DNA from: Guadua angustifolia
Taxonomy: Eukaryota > Streptophyta > Magnoliopsida > Poales > Poaceae
Direction: 5' to 3'
NCBI GenBank assembly: GCA_036346375.1
Contig: CM070500.1
Location: forward strand, 84,300,437-84,364,436
Length of the DNA: 64,000 nucleotides
Within the stretch, counting starts at the first letter, position 1, and every line of letters starts with the position of its first letter. The notes beneath the pieces were generated by a model. That model saw only the letters and a program-made list of their open reading frames with translations, was not told where the DNA came from and did no database searches. Both the position numbers and the translations under genes were made by a program. Shown in pieces: positions 46,845 to 59,158 of this stretch.

Positions 46845-49800
46845 CAGGTTTATAAAATCGCTTTCAAGATACGAATTTCGCAGTCTTCCGTGCTACCGTT
46901 TTCTGGCTTGAAAAACCGCGCTAAAATCGCTAAAACCGAACGGTTTGCATTTTCAAACAAATTTGAATTCGTCAAATTACGCGAGAAAACCGCGTTTTTT
47001 CAAAAACCGCGTTTTTATGTAAACCGCCGGTTTCGACCTAAATCAAGATAAACTAAAACCGCTCGGTTTGGGTGAAAATCGAAGCGGTTTTAAAAACCGA
47101 AAAATGAGAGTGAAACCGCAAAACCGAGAAAATGAGGAAAATCACTAAAAATAGGGAAAATGCAAAAAAAATCTGGTAAAATTTGTAAAAATATGGGAAT
47201 GCTAAATTTTAGTAAAAATATAATAAATATATAAATAAGGTATGTGAAGACATGAAAAACTCTGAATGATCTCTCCTAAATTTGGAAAAATTCGATATGA
47301 TCTTTCTTCAGTATTTTAGACATTTGGAAGTTGTAAATTAGACATTTCACAATAATATGTCAAAAATAATATTTCATTGCAATATTACAATCACACAAGT
47401 TCAAAATAGACATTTACAAAACAAAAATATCAATACCATTTACATTTAGATACCTTCCAATCCACGCAAGATTTTTGGGGATATTTTTGTCGCCATTCCC
47501 ACACAAATGCAATGTTGGACCTATATGGACGTTATGTTAGTATAAAATCAAGGTGCAATTAAATGAAATATGCAAATGAAGCATTACCTTCGTGGCTACA
47601 GGCTACGGCTAGTAGTATTGTTATGAACACTTGGTTGGCGCGTTGTATTCCTCGGTGGACATCAAGGCCAATCCTCGTGTGGCTAGCAACTCCGCCTTTG
47701 TATTCATGCCACTTTGCCCGAATCCATATGCTTGTCGCTTGCCATTGTTGGTACAACATGGCATAAAAGTTAGGGTCCCGCCACTCATAGACCCATTGTG
47801 TGGGAGGTTGTGCCCGAGCATCGGGATGGCATAGTCATAGCTGCTATATGAGCTATAGCTCCCTTGCGTCTCAGCGACGCCATAGGAACTATAGCTGTCC
47901 TGTGGTCCGCAGCTATCCTGTGGTGCTTGTGCGGTCTTTCCCTTTCCCTTTCCCTTAACGGTTGTCCTTTGTTCACGAGGAGCGCCATGATCTCTATCTT
48001 GTGTCGCATGAGTGAAGTGCGACTCCCCTGTAAATTGGATGGGCTGAGGCTGCTCTGATTGTTGCGCGGTAGGCCTCGGGGTATTTTCATCGCCACCGCC
48101 ATCGCCGGTTCCGTCTTGGAGCTGCTATCATCGGACTCTTGGTATGTTGGGCCCGACGATCCCCTCCTCAAGAGAGTCATCACTCCTCACGCAATGGGTT
48201 TCACCTACGAGGAAGCTCTTCTTTTGTTGTATCCTTCTCGGGACCGATTGGTGCTTCCTCTTCCCGTATGAGTGTCCCCGACCGTCTTTTCTCGCCCATT
48301 CGATGATGGTTGCAGCCCCGTGTCCTTTCTTAGCTCGGTTGGATGAACCGGATCTGTGATAAGTTGTGATGGAAGAGGAGTGTCACTCAGATCCTCCTCA
48401 TCAAGTAATGGTTCACCGCTCGATCTTCCTTTATCCATCTATTGGCGGATCGGGTTTGTGTCATCGGATAATGTTAGCTCCATAAGCCGCTGGAATGGAT
48501 CGTCTTCATCTGAACGCTTTTGAGTTTCAGAGCTTGAATTCAAGACGAAGGTTGTAGTTGACGACACCGGCTTATGTAGCTTCTTGTATGACAAGCGATT
48601 GCGGACTTTTGTGTGGATGAAGGCAATGTACTCGAGCTTGCGCCCCAACCGCTAGATGACCAAGATTGCGACACGAGGCGTCTGACATCAATGAAGGGTT
48701 GGTGTGTCCGATCCGAACACATCCCACCAATGTCTTTGCAAATTAACGAACAAAACAGCTTAGTAATCGACGAGATTAGCATTACATTTGAGACGGTGCA
48801 AGAAGGTGTACCAGGAGTGTTTTGCCATCTGCTGCCATCTTCGTAGCTAGAGGTGTTGAGAACGATCCAAGCTTCCTTCGAACATATCGGCGTCATGAAG
48901 AGCTTGCGCGGCGCCTCAAGATATCGCAGAAGCGCTTCAAGGCATCCGGAGATTTGGCAAGAAGGTGTTGGTCGTTCAGAAGCGTAGGCGATCCGCGGGT
49001 TTAAGGCGGCGGTATATGATGTGAAGCGAAGCATGTCAATGCAAGTACAATATATATGTACAATTGCAATGTAATATGTTGCATGAAAGAATATATTACC
49101 AAGATTCATATAAGTGTCTCGCGTTAAGTCGTCCATTAGTGGTCCACCACATCCATGTACATGTCTCTTATTGATGGTGACCCATGGAACAAACTTTCAT
49201 ACTCCGCCAGACTATGGTATACCGTAGGATCGTCTCGCTCAATGTGGGCACTCTATCGATCGGCGAATCGCAAGAAGCCGCACAACGGTTCCACCGCCTT
49301 TCACAATGATTGAAGATTCTCCCACCATTCCAAGCTTGAGAGACAGACCATACACGCATTCCCCTGCTATCAAGAAGGCGAGAGTGTAGAAATTAAATAA
49401 GAACCATCCATTGCATGAACTTTTCTCATGCGACGAAGGAAACCGCCCAAGAACATGTAATTAGTGCCAAACCGAAGTTGCATTCCACTTGACCAACTCG
49501 CCTCCAATATATTTTTTCATCATAGCATGTATCTTGGACGGTTGTATATCCATCGAGAGATTTTCCTTGCACTCGATGGCAGCGGTGTGATCTGCGAACT
49601 CTCCAATCTCCTTCAAAGATCGATTAATGGTGTGGGCCACACAAGGTCGCCACACTATGTTTTGGTGTCGCTGCGCGATGAGCTTGCACGCCTTTTGTAG
49701 TTCGCACCATTATCCGTAATAATCTGCACCACATTTTTCGGACCCACCTCGTTGACTACGAATCTATTTCTACGTGACCAAATAAAACAAATTACTTAAA

Positions 49801-52003
49801 GTTACATTGTGCGTGCACTACTTCAACTCGGAAGAGTACAAACAAAACCGATTACCTTTTTTCAAGTATGAGGCATCCTGGGAGACACCGTGGCATCGAC
49901 GGATTTATGGAAGAACATTGTGCCATTACAATAAATCATGAAGTTTATTATACTCATGCGTGTTGGCCTGCCCAAGAATCACACATGATTGTTACTCCGT
50001 ATGTAGGCCATTCCTTCATGAACCTTGCAAAGTTTTTCTTAATGTCCGCCGTTGGCATCTAAATATTTTCCATCTATATCTCGTCCACTCGGGACGGATA
50101 CCTCTCTCGCAAATGAAACATAAATGTTAGCTATGAATCGCCGCATAACCGGGCGTAGTATTTGAAATCTCACTTACAGTATTTTTGTGTTTCCCGTGAT
50201 AGCACTAACAAAATACGGACTATCCGCTTTCATACAGGATACCAGAGACAGAAAAAATCTGCCCACCCGCCATGGACTACATCCTTCCCAGTCTTCCCTT
50301 CAGGTCCCACGGATGGGTGTCAATCCTTGGTTGTACCGGCACGCAGTGAACTAATATTGTAATCTCCCCACCACGGTTGTTTTTCTCGACGCGATGAAGC
50401 TCGCGACGAATAACTCGACATCGACCGCGATCATCTCCGGCTCCCTAGCGCCACTTCCACCACTGTGCTCGCACTCTCTCACCGCCCGGCTTCTAAATTC
50501 GCCTCATACAGGCATGCATGGCATGTCATAGCTTGGGCCTCCTCATCAAGATCACCCGTGTACTGCCGAGTATGCACTATGCCTCGGTGGGGAATCTCCA
50601 TTCACGCTTCTTCTTTTCTCATCATCTCTTCCTCCTCGTCCCTCTTCTTATCCTTCGTCCGTCCGAACCACGCCGAAAGTACTCACGAATGTCCGCTGAA
50701 CTTTACTACAATGGACGACACCGTACCACGCCCCGCCAGTCTTTGCTTGAATCGGGTCGCACCGCCTCCTTTCTTCTCTTTGAGACAAGATTGCATCGAA
50801 ATCCAAAGACCGCCTTTATCGCCATGCAATCGCCATCTGTTAAAACAACACAACAAAACTAAGCATATGTACAAATATCACTATTTAGTACTTACTCAAC
50901 GAATGATCACACAATTCACAAGCCACAAACATCACAAATTCACAATCATCACAAATAAGTACATATATGTTCATTTAACTTCATGGCAAAACAATACAAT
51001 CCATTATTCCGTTGAATTCACTTGACAAAGATGCCAACAAGTAGCGCATCAACTAATCATTCAACATGAACATATTTACACATACAAATATAAGATGAAC
51101 ACATACAAATATACAACTACATCAATGATATGCTCTTACTCTCATTTTCTACTTTTATACCTAGCTTCAATTACATCAAACCATCAAGTCATCAACTACT
51201 AATTCAACATTAATATATACAAAATTACAAATATACCTAGCTTCAATGATTGCTTCACGCCTAAACCCTAACCCTAATTAGCAAGCAACACATAAATTCA
51301 CAACCCTAAACACAAATCGACATGGTCTTACTCTCTCATTCAAATGCTAGCGATTTTAAAAACCTAATGAAAACCGAATCAAACCGAAGCGAAAAATGAG
51401 TTCATACCGCGATTTTGAAGTTTTTCGCAAAGCCGAGCTTCATCATGAAATCAGAAAACCGCGGTTTCGAGCAAAACCTAGCGAAACCGAACTCTCGGCG
51501 GTTTCTTTTGGGCGACGACACGGATCTCGAAGTGAGGAGCGCCACGCCGCGAGTATGGGAGTGGGGAAAGTGTTTGCGTGAAGATGGAAACCGTCTGGGC
51601 GTTCTGAGACATTCGGCAGCATTAGGCATTGGAGTGGGCCCCATTTTTGGCCGAGCTGGGCCTAGCTGGGCGGCTTGGGCCTGGCCGGCCCAAATAGGTT
51701 TGGCCTATGGGCTGAAAGCCCACAGGCCGGATTTTTTTTTTTTTTGCTTTTTCTATATTGAAGACTTTGAATCATTTAAAAAAGTTGTATACATTCGTTT
51801 TTTCAAAAAAAATTTACACCAGAGCTCATCAAACAATTAATACTAATTTTAGGAATTTTTTGGATAAATTTTTCTAAATTTTTTGAATTTTTTGAATTTG
51901 GATTTGAATTCCGGCGAGAAACCGTTCGGTTTCTGAAGCCGAACCGCGGCGAGAGGCGCGGTTTTCGCGGTTTTCGCGAGAAACCGCGAGAAAGCAAACC
52001 CTG
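46845..52003 (-). mobile_element. hAT transposon (5.16 kb) with perfect target duplication
   Basis: Ends CAGGTTTATAAAATCGC and (reverse complement of right) CAGGGTTTGCTTTCTCGC. The 8-bp duplication gatacata is exact at 46837-46844 and 52004-52011. Subterminal regions on both sides are packed with AACCGCG/CGCGGTTT motifs, probable transposase binding sites. The transposase relic reads on the minus strand. Confidence 0.92.
47560..50900 (-). pseudogene. hAT transposase relic (BED/DUF659/hAT C-terminal type)
   Basis: Minus-strand pieces in order. The 49740-49690 piece reads PKNVVQIITDNGANYK before a frameshift. The 49655-49461 piece has RPCVAHTINRSLKEIGEF and IGGELVKWNAT. The 49136-48540 piece has ALNPRIAYAS plus remnants of the dimerisation region. 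The 48648-48439 piece has AFIHTKVRNRLSYKKLH and DPFQRLMELTL. The 48438-48205 piece has GEPLLDEEDLSDTPLPSQL. This is the DUF659 plus hAT C-terminal layout. A BED finger expected near 50500 is not clearly readable. Several frameshifts and stops break it. Confidence 0.85.
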
Positions 52004-52011
52004 GATACATA

Positions 52012-52480
52012 TCACTTTTTAATGCTTCTGTATTAGATTTGAAAGAATAATAATAAAGACTTAAAAACAGTGATGAATTCATCGCGGGCTTCGATGCGAC
52101 GCCACGCAGGTGCAGGCTAGGTGGAGATGGTAGTAGGGAAGGACAGGACCAGGCCTGCATGTGATGCGAGTGAGGGAAGCCGCAGGGCAGGGAGGGCCCA
52201 CCCTAGGGGGCCACGTAATGCATAGGGCCTGAATGGTCAATGAGGTCAGCACAGTAGCGATGAGGTGTCAGAGTGGCGCAGCAGTCAGACTGCTCGGTGT
52301 TCAGCGAGCGCAGGAGATTACCGGACTACCCCCAGGGTGGGCGCGTCGCCGAGGGTAGTCCCGTCATTCAGCGCGGCAAAGACAACACTTGACGCCAGGT
52401 GCGCTTCAAGAAAGGAAGGAAGGGCACGGCTGGGAAATACAGTACGTACGGGCTCGTCGTTTCTCATGATTCGAGTATTA
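52012..52480. other. Intergenic, nothing recognised
   Basis: Moderately GC-rich sequence with short open frames lacking motifs. No terminal repeats seen. Confidence 0.35.
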
Positions 52481-52805
52481 TTAGTTTAATGACCATGCAT
52501 TGATAAAAAAAATAAAATTAATAATAGTATATAAAGGTCAAGTAATAAAAGAAAATTGTGCTACAAGATCAAACATTTATTTCTTCCGGTTATATAGGAG
52601 CGAAGACGCACCGGAGAAGGTATCTAGACTCGCAGATGAGGCGGCTGCCATGTATCGTGAGGAACGGAGCGAAAAACAGCTTAGGTTTTTTTTCCGTCGA
52701 CCGGTCCAGTTTTTTTCCGTCTGCAATTTTTTTCACGGTTTAGACGTGGATTGGTGGTAGAAAATAGACGTATCACCACTAACTCCTAATTAGAAGTAGT
52801 AGAGA
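52481..52805 (-). mobile_element. Short non-autonomous Helitron (325 bp)
   Basis: Minus strand: A|TCTCTACTACTTCTAATT... at 52805, and ...CTAA|T at 52484-52481, so an exact A/T insertion. Both ends are homologous to the 4.3-kb Helitron at 27391-31720. On the plus strand the shared 3' part includes 'tacaagatcaaacat'. It is effectively a deletion derivative or short relative of that gene-capturing family. Confidence 0.88.
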
Positions 52806-54113
52806 TATTGCTCTTCTCTATCTCTTTGATTATTTTTTCCTCTCTCCTACTACTTCTCCTAGTCTCTTGGTCGACGGAGTCTGAGCTCTGACGAACGTGT
52901 CTAGCTCCCTTGCGAGAGAATCAAGAGAGAATTAGGATTATGTAAATTTTGGATTGTAGTCAGTTATTTGTAGAAGCGGCTGTCTGAAGAATCTGTTGAC
53001 TAGAGAATTTGGTCGTTCAGTAATCCTGATTGTCTGTGTTGATTGTTGATCGGCGTTGGTGACGGATGAGCGGATGAGGGTGGTTGAGGGGTCTAGGGAC
53101 GACGGCGAAACTTTTGTGCCTGCGACGACTCGTGGGAGGCGAAACTCGTAGAATCTGAGTTAGAATCCACAGAATCATGTAGGTGACAGCTTCTGATTCT
53201 GTGTACAAATCAGATTTTGATTCTTGGAGAAGCTGTCTAGAATTCTACTGTTCGGCGCATAATCCGCTTTTATTTTAAGCAGAAACTGTATTTAAGTTGA
53301 AACGAAGGGGGCCTTAAAATCGATGAGGAGCGTTTCTTGGTTTTGAACTACGAGCAAAAATCAACATCTGAGTTGCTCTCTACAAGAATCCCTTCATAAG
53401 CCTCTTCGCGCCGTTGTCGTCTCCACCTCGACCCCTTCGCGCCGCCATCCCCACCATTGCTCGGTCCGAATTCGTCGCGTCACCTCCCCGGCTCGACCCT
53501 TTCGAAGGGTCGTCCCCACCGTCGCTCAGCCAAACCCATCGCGCAATCAACCCCTTCAAGCCGTCATCCCCGTCGTCGCTCAATCCGTGCCCGTCACGCT
53601 GCCATCCACGACTTGACCCCTTCGTGCAGCCGCCTGGAGCACCCCAACGAGCCCGCGACAACCGCCACCGCCTGGAGTCGCCGACCGTTGCCGCTGCCTG
53701 GAGCACCTTGACGAGCGCATAGAGCCACTAACTGTCGTTGTCGAGGTATGGCTTGAAGACTCGGATCGGATCTTCCCTCTCTGCTCTCGTTATCTTTCCC
53801 CTTTTAAGAATCTGGAGCTAACCAATTAGCCGACACACTTTCAAAACTGCTTTTGATTCCTACAAAATCAGAATCAGGAGCAGTCGAAATGGAATCAAGG
53901 AGAAATAAGAGTTAGAACACTGCCAAATGGACCCCTATTATCAGCGAGCAACCGAGGGTACACATATTTAAATACTAAAAAATTCGTGACAGAGCCATTA
54001 GTTAGCGAAACTCGAACATTCGTATATGTTGGACCGACCATTCGTTAGTACTGCGTGCCAGTATATTCAGGTAACAATGTGGAGTAGTATTCCTGTCATC
54101 CTGTGGCCGGTGA
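52806..54113. other. Intergenic with GC-rich low-complexity block
   Basis: The block 53400-53720 has open frames on both strands rich in Pro, Ser and Arg (for example DPFEGSSPPSLS and DPFVQPPGAPQRA, a repeated 'gaccccttcg' core). No domain is recognised, and I treat it as repetitive. 'tcagaatcaggagcag' and 'cagcttctgattctg' near 53190 and 53870 suggest an old MITE. Confidence 0.35.
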
Positions 54114-54121
54114 GTTCTGCG

Positions 54122-54377
54122 TAGGGGCGGATAACGAGCCAGTTAAACTTATTTTCGAGCTTTTTTTGACACTAATTTATTCTTATTTATTATAGTCTCC
54201 TGTATTATTTGAGACCCAACTTCGAACCGAGTTTAACAAGCCGAGCCTAACGAGTCGAGCCGAAGTTGACTCTTGTTCTAAATCAACTAATTTTTATTTT
54301 AAAAGAAAAATAAATGTAATCGGAGTAATTTTGAAACGAGCCATCGAGCCAGCTCAACAGCTTTTTTTTCGGCCCTA
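54122..54377. mobile_element. hAT-type MITE, 256 bp
   Basis: Ends TAGGGGCGG and (reverse complement) TAGGGCCG. The flanks gttctgcg (54114-54121) and gttctgag (54378-54385) match at 7 of 8 positions. 'cgagccagtt' and 'cgagccagctc' are inside. No coding sequence. Confidence 0.75.
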
Positions 54378-54641
54378 GTTCTGAGATAAAATCCGGTGGA
54401 GGAAGTAATCGAATAGAGAGAATTGTTGCATTTGTTTTGGCGATTCTTCTGTGTTGTGCGGTGCCCGAGGAGGAGATAGTAGAGATCAGATTACTCTCGC
54501 GGCAGGAGGGCTCGGGAGCGTCGGTCTGCCACCATGGCGTGGCGGTGAGGGAAAGGGTTTCGGTGAAATTATCATGGGACTGCTTTGATCGAGGGGTCTT
54601 TTACTCTTTAGGGCCGTTGAGAGACGACGTCGTCCAGCAGT

Positions 54642-56036
54642 TAGGGATTAAAATTTTGATAAAATTTGGTAAAATTTTAGATTTTGGGACTAGGCGAATT
54701 CTAGAGTATCGGTCGAATTTGAAATTCTGAAAAAATTTGAATTTACTAGAGTAATTTCGGAAATTTCGGGTTTTGAAACCGAATTTTGATGTTTTAGGGC
54801 CGGATTTGACCGGAATTAGTCCAATAACCCTTAAGAAAGTCATCTTACATGAAAATTTGTTGAAAAACTAATTTTTTTAAGACATTTTAAAATTTAGGCA
54901 GAAACACTGTTAGATTTTTAAAAAATTGTACAAACTTGATAATGATCTAAAATATTTATGATACTATCTTTAGTAGTGTAGGATAATATAGAAAAAATTG
55001 CAAAATAATTGAACTTTATTTGTTGTCTTTAAAAAATCAAAAACAGAATGGACATAATTGGGACAGTAAACTTGTTAGATTTTTCTAAATTTTCTCGAGT
55101 GTGATCATGATCTAATATTTTTATGACAGATTAAGAATTATCTTAGTACCATTCTATAAAATTTTAAAAAAATTTAAACTTTTTTGTTTGGTCAATAAAA
55201 TTTATAAAACCACTGAATTTCATTTGTTATACTATGTTGCAAAAACCAAAAGAGAAAGAACATAAATGCTATTGTACCTTGTAAGAATTTTATAAATTGA
55301 CTGAAGTGTGATCATGATTCAAAATTTTTACGAGATCTTAAACACTTCCTTATCGCTCTTCTGTAAAATTTTCACAAATTTTAAACCTTCTTTTACTGCT
55401 AAAACAAATTTATGTATTGATTATCAGGATTTTATCAGGATAACATCTTCAAGCATGATAATCATATGAAACTTTTATAAAAACATTAGTGATACATCAG
55501 GACCTTTCAAAAAAATTTCCAAAATTTTCCAATATGGTTTGAACTATTTTTCATTCCGTTCAAATTTGCTGGTAAGGCTTTTATCAGGATAGTAGCACTT
55601 TCCAAAATTTTAAAAATTCTTGAATCTTGATCACCATCCAAAAATTTTATGGAAACATTAGTGATTCATCATCATCATGCAAAAAAAGTTTCAAAATTTT
55701 CTAACGTTGTTTGCACCATTTTTCATCCGATTTAAACTTGCCAGTCAACGTTTCATCTGGATAGTACCGATGTTTGAATTTTTAAAAATTTCACAAACAT
55801 GATAGTCACCTGAAAATTTAATGAGAACATCTCTAATATGTCAGGAACCTTCAAAATTTTTTGACATCGTTTGAATTATTTTTTTATCGGTGCAATTTCG
55901 TCAAAATTCCGAGAATTTCGGCCGAAATTTCGGATATTTCAGCTGAAATTTCGGTAGAAAAAAATCGGATTTGAATTTTGAACAGATTTCGTCTAAAATA
56001 TCGAAATTTCGCCGATGGACCAAATTTTCTTCCTCG
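54642..56036 (+). mobile_element. Non-autonomous hAT-like element, family copy 3 (1.4 kb)
   Basis: Left end TAGGGATTAAAATTTTG. The interior shares long phrases with copy 4 ('ccaataacccttaagaaagt', 'gagtgtgatcatgatc'). Subterminal GAAATTTCGG motifs lie before the right end near 55920-56010. Flanks ccagcagt (54634-54641) and ccgacagt (56037-56044) agree at 6 of 8 bases, so the right boundary is probable rather than certain. Confidence 0.62.
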
Positions 56037-56044
56037 CCGACAGT

Positions 56045-57620
56045 GTTAAGCTGCAGTTTCAATAGGTGTCATACTGTTTCCGAATAATACTTTAAAGCAT
56101 CTGAATCATCGCTGGTTCTCTTTCCCGACCGCCTAAGCTGCGAATGCAACGCCTGGCCAATGGCCATTGGCCGGTTCGTCGCGGCAGCAGCAAGGCAAGA
56201 CCACTGACTTGACCGCGCTGAGACATTCCAACCCCTCTCCGAGGTGACCGATGCATGAGAGAACACCCAAGTCCCAGCTCGCTCGACTCGAGTCGGATCA
56301 TCGACTTCTGGGTTCTGGCGATGAAGATTGCTTCTACTGTACATACCATGACGGATCATTCTTTCCCCGGAGAAGAAAGGCCCGGAAGCTTCGGCTTTTC
56401 TTACTGGCCCATCGCACTTTCTTTTAAAAAAATTATAAAAATTATAAAAATAGTCTCATTCTTAGCAACAATATCAATCGTGGTAGGGCAACAATATCAA
56501 TCGTGGTAGGTGAGATGAGACCACCGCGAGAGCCAATCTACTGAGCACAACGGGCTCGACAAGACTTACCGTACTGCCTATGCTCAAAATTACCCTCTTC
56601 TGTATATGGTGCCAACCACCTTATATAGTGGGAAAATACAATAGATAACACTTATCGTTTATTGATGTTTGCGGTTAAGAAGTGGGCTATATTTATACTT
56701 TTATTCTGTAGAAAATTAAAGATAAAAAAATGTACAAGTGAGCGTACATTCCGAAATGTGCAGGAAAATGTTGTACTAACAATTCGTTGGTCACCTGAAA
56801 GAAAAGTCTCAAAAATGTGCTGGCAAATCGACGTTGAACGGTCTTCGTGTTGTTCGCAGAGAGAATCAGATTATCAGAGACATGTTTTTTTTTCTGGGGT
56901 TCTTTGAGAGTAGCGTAGAGACACGTGTTGTGGCAATATGGCGATGGAATTTTACAAAAGGCAATGGTGAGAATATCGAGAAGATAGGGAAATCATCTCT
57001 TTTGACTCTTTTTTTTAATCTAGAATCTTTATAAATTTATTTGTAAATTTGGTGTTCTTTTTACCGTGAAAGATGCTTCCGCACACTAAAAACACGATAG
57101 CCAGCGAGCTGTGAGAGTAGACCGATTAGCGTAGGATCAGCTACTTCTGCGACCATGTAGTGCGGGAGAAGGACCGGTGCCATGGCCAAACAACGTGGGA
57201 AGCAGTTCGCAAATGCATTTGTGAGTATGCTCAGTTTGCAAAAAAAAAAAAAAAAGTAAAAAAGAAGAGTGTGGTTAAAAAAATGAATGGCTTCGACCTT
57301 GGCCGGGCAGCACATTGGCCGCACTGGTAAGGACACATTAGGCGTTTACGGTTGGGAAATTTTTCAGTTTTTTATCACTGATGTTTCTTTTAAATCTAGC
57401 ATTTTTCTAAATAAATTTAAAAAATTACCTACTTCCAAATTATAGAAGACACCGACACGCAATATATGTCACTTGCTACATTTCCATATCGAGACAACAC
57501 ATCCCACCAAATCGACGGCATCTCTGAGCTCAACAGGTCACCTGCCATGCAACATGATCTCGACATCAAAGACATGTCGAGCTACCCAATGTTGGTAGGC
57601 AGATACCAAGGTATAGTGGC
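56045..57620. other. Intergenic, nothing recognised
   Basis: There are short open frames only. 'acaatatcaatcgtggtagg' is directly duplicated at 56468-56508, and a 15-base A run lies at 57240. 'gacaccgacacgcaatatat' (57449) resembles the repeats at 46060-46836. Confidence 0.35.
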
Positions 57621-57623
57621 TTA

Positions 57624-57894
57624 GGCCTGTTTGGCGAGCTCTGCTCCGCCTTCAAGGAGTGAATCTGTGGAGCTGCTAAACAAAAGCTCGATAATCGCCC
57701 TGGGGTGATTCCCGTGAAGTGATTCTCCAAATGAACTTCAAAAAGTCGCTTCTCCCGATTCACTCCCAACAAAGAGTCGTTTCTCCATAGAGTTCATCCT
57801 ATGGAATTAGAGAATCACTTTCAATGATGTAATCACTTTCTCGAGAATCACTTCTACAGAGAATTAATTAGAGGGAGCTCTACCAAACAGGCCC
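57624..57894. mobile_element. Tourist-like MITE, 271 bp
   Basis: Ends GGCCTGTTTGGCGAGCTC and (reverse complement) GGGCCTGTTTGGTAGAGCTC. The target TTA is on both sides (57621-57623 and 57895-57897). Internal copies of 'gaatcacttct' and 'gtgattctcc' are inverted. Confidence 0.82.
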
Positions 57895-57950
57895 TTAATT
57901 AACCATTTAATTAGCAAAGTCAATTAATTAGTGACTTACTTATGTGATTA

Positions 57951-58233
57951 CTCTCTCCGTTCATTTTTATAAGGCGTATTTTGACTTTGCACAAGAATTA
58001 AAGTTGCGTTGAAATTGAGAAATATGTGAGAGAAAATGACTTAGATGCCCTCACTTAATTGTCTTTGAAGATAAAAGATATGCTTTATGTGTGTGGTAAT
58101 AAATAAATGCATATGGTTAAGAGAGAATAAATAGGGGTATAGAAAGAAATACCTCATTAAATATATATGTAAGCCTTATATTTGTGAACAAGATTATTAA
58201 AAAAATAAGCCTTATAAAAATGGACAAGGGGAG
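57951..58233. mobile_element. Stowaway-like MITE, 283 bp
   Basis: TA|CTCTCTCCGTTCATTTTTATAAG on the left pairs with CTTATAAAAATGGACAAGGGGAG|TA on the right. The CTCCCTCCGT-type end and TA target are characteristic of Stowaway elements of grasses. It is related to 17645-17888. Confidence 0.88.
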
Positions 58234-58235
58234 TA

Positions 58236-59150
58236 AATGATTAAAGTGACTAATCAAGATGCTTAGTTGGTGAACTTGCTTAGATATGGTTCCTTCGTAG
58301 GAAAACTTATCATGTCTACCATGGTCGATGAGGGAATCATTTTTTACATATTTATTTGGAAGGAGCAAATTTTTCAAAAAAGTAAGTTAGGTGGCGAGAA
58401 AAAAAAAGGAAGGGTTAGGATGGGCTGGAGGCTTTGTATAGATGTTTTTTTTGACCTTTGGATTGAGATCAAATTGCCTTAAAATGGACTGGTTTTCTTT
58501 ATAATATATCAATATAAGCATGTAGTGTTTGTTTATCCTTCCTCTTCTTATCTTTAAGAAAAACAGTACGCCGACATAGACCATGGATCGCAAGACTCTC
58601 TCCTCACCTCTCGCGAATAAAAAGTAAACCAACCCTATCTCTTTTTCCGTCCATACCCGCTTGTCTCGATCGGACCATTCCCTACTTCTCTCTCTATTGC
58701 AAATTAATAGTGTAATTTTATTGTAAACATGTGATATAATTCAATTATTTGATTCAAAAATATGTTCCTTTGCAATGTACTGGCACTGGTTTAGAAAAAT
58801 ATCAATGAAATGGAGCCGGGGATGACCGTCTTTAAAGTATGTTACTATACTAGCTTCTGATTTTTTTTACAAAACTGCTCCATGTAAAATAATTTTTAAA
58901 AATAGCCCATTGGCTCACACCTATCTGCTTCAGTGGTCTAGCAGCGCGGCATGCACAAGCTCGAAGTGAATGTATTTAAAATATGTCAGATGGGTAGGCG
59001 GGGCCGCATGGCATTTATTGGTTCCTACGTACGCCTACTAATCAACCTGACGTGGAAACGACATTCGCTTCGAACTGACGCTTTTGACTGGCAGGAGTCA
59101 CGAGCGTGCGAGCCCGGGCGCGTGGCCGATAACAGGCATGTGGGTGGGCA
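58236..59150. other. Intergenic, nothing recognised
   Basis: Short open frames without motifs. 'tcagtggtctagcagcgcgg' at 58931 faintly resembles a pol III A box, but no convincing B box follows. Confidence 0.35.
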
Positions 59151-59158
59151 CGTGCATG

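Noticed and set aside
53380..53722. Overlapping ORFs of about 100 codons on both strands
   Set aside because: Repetitive 'gaccccttcg' core and GC skew explain the open frames; no domain.
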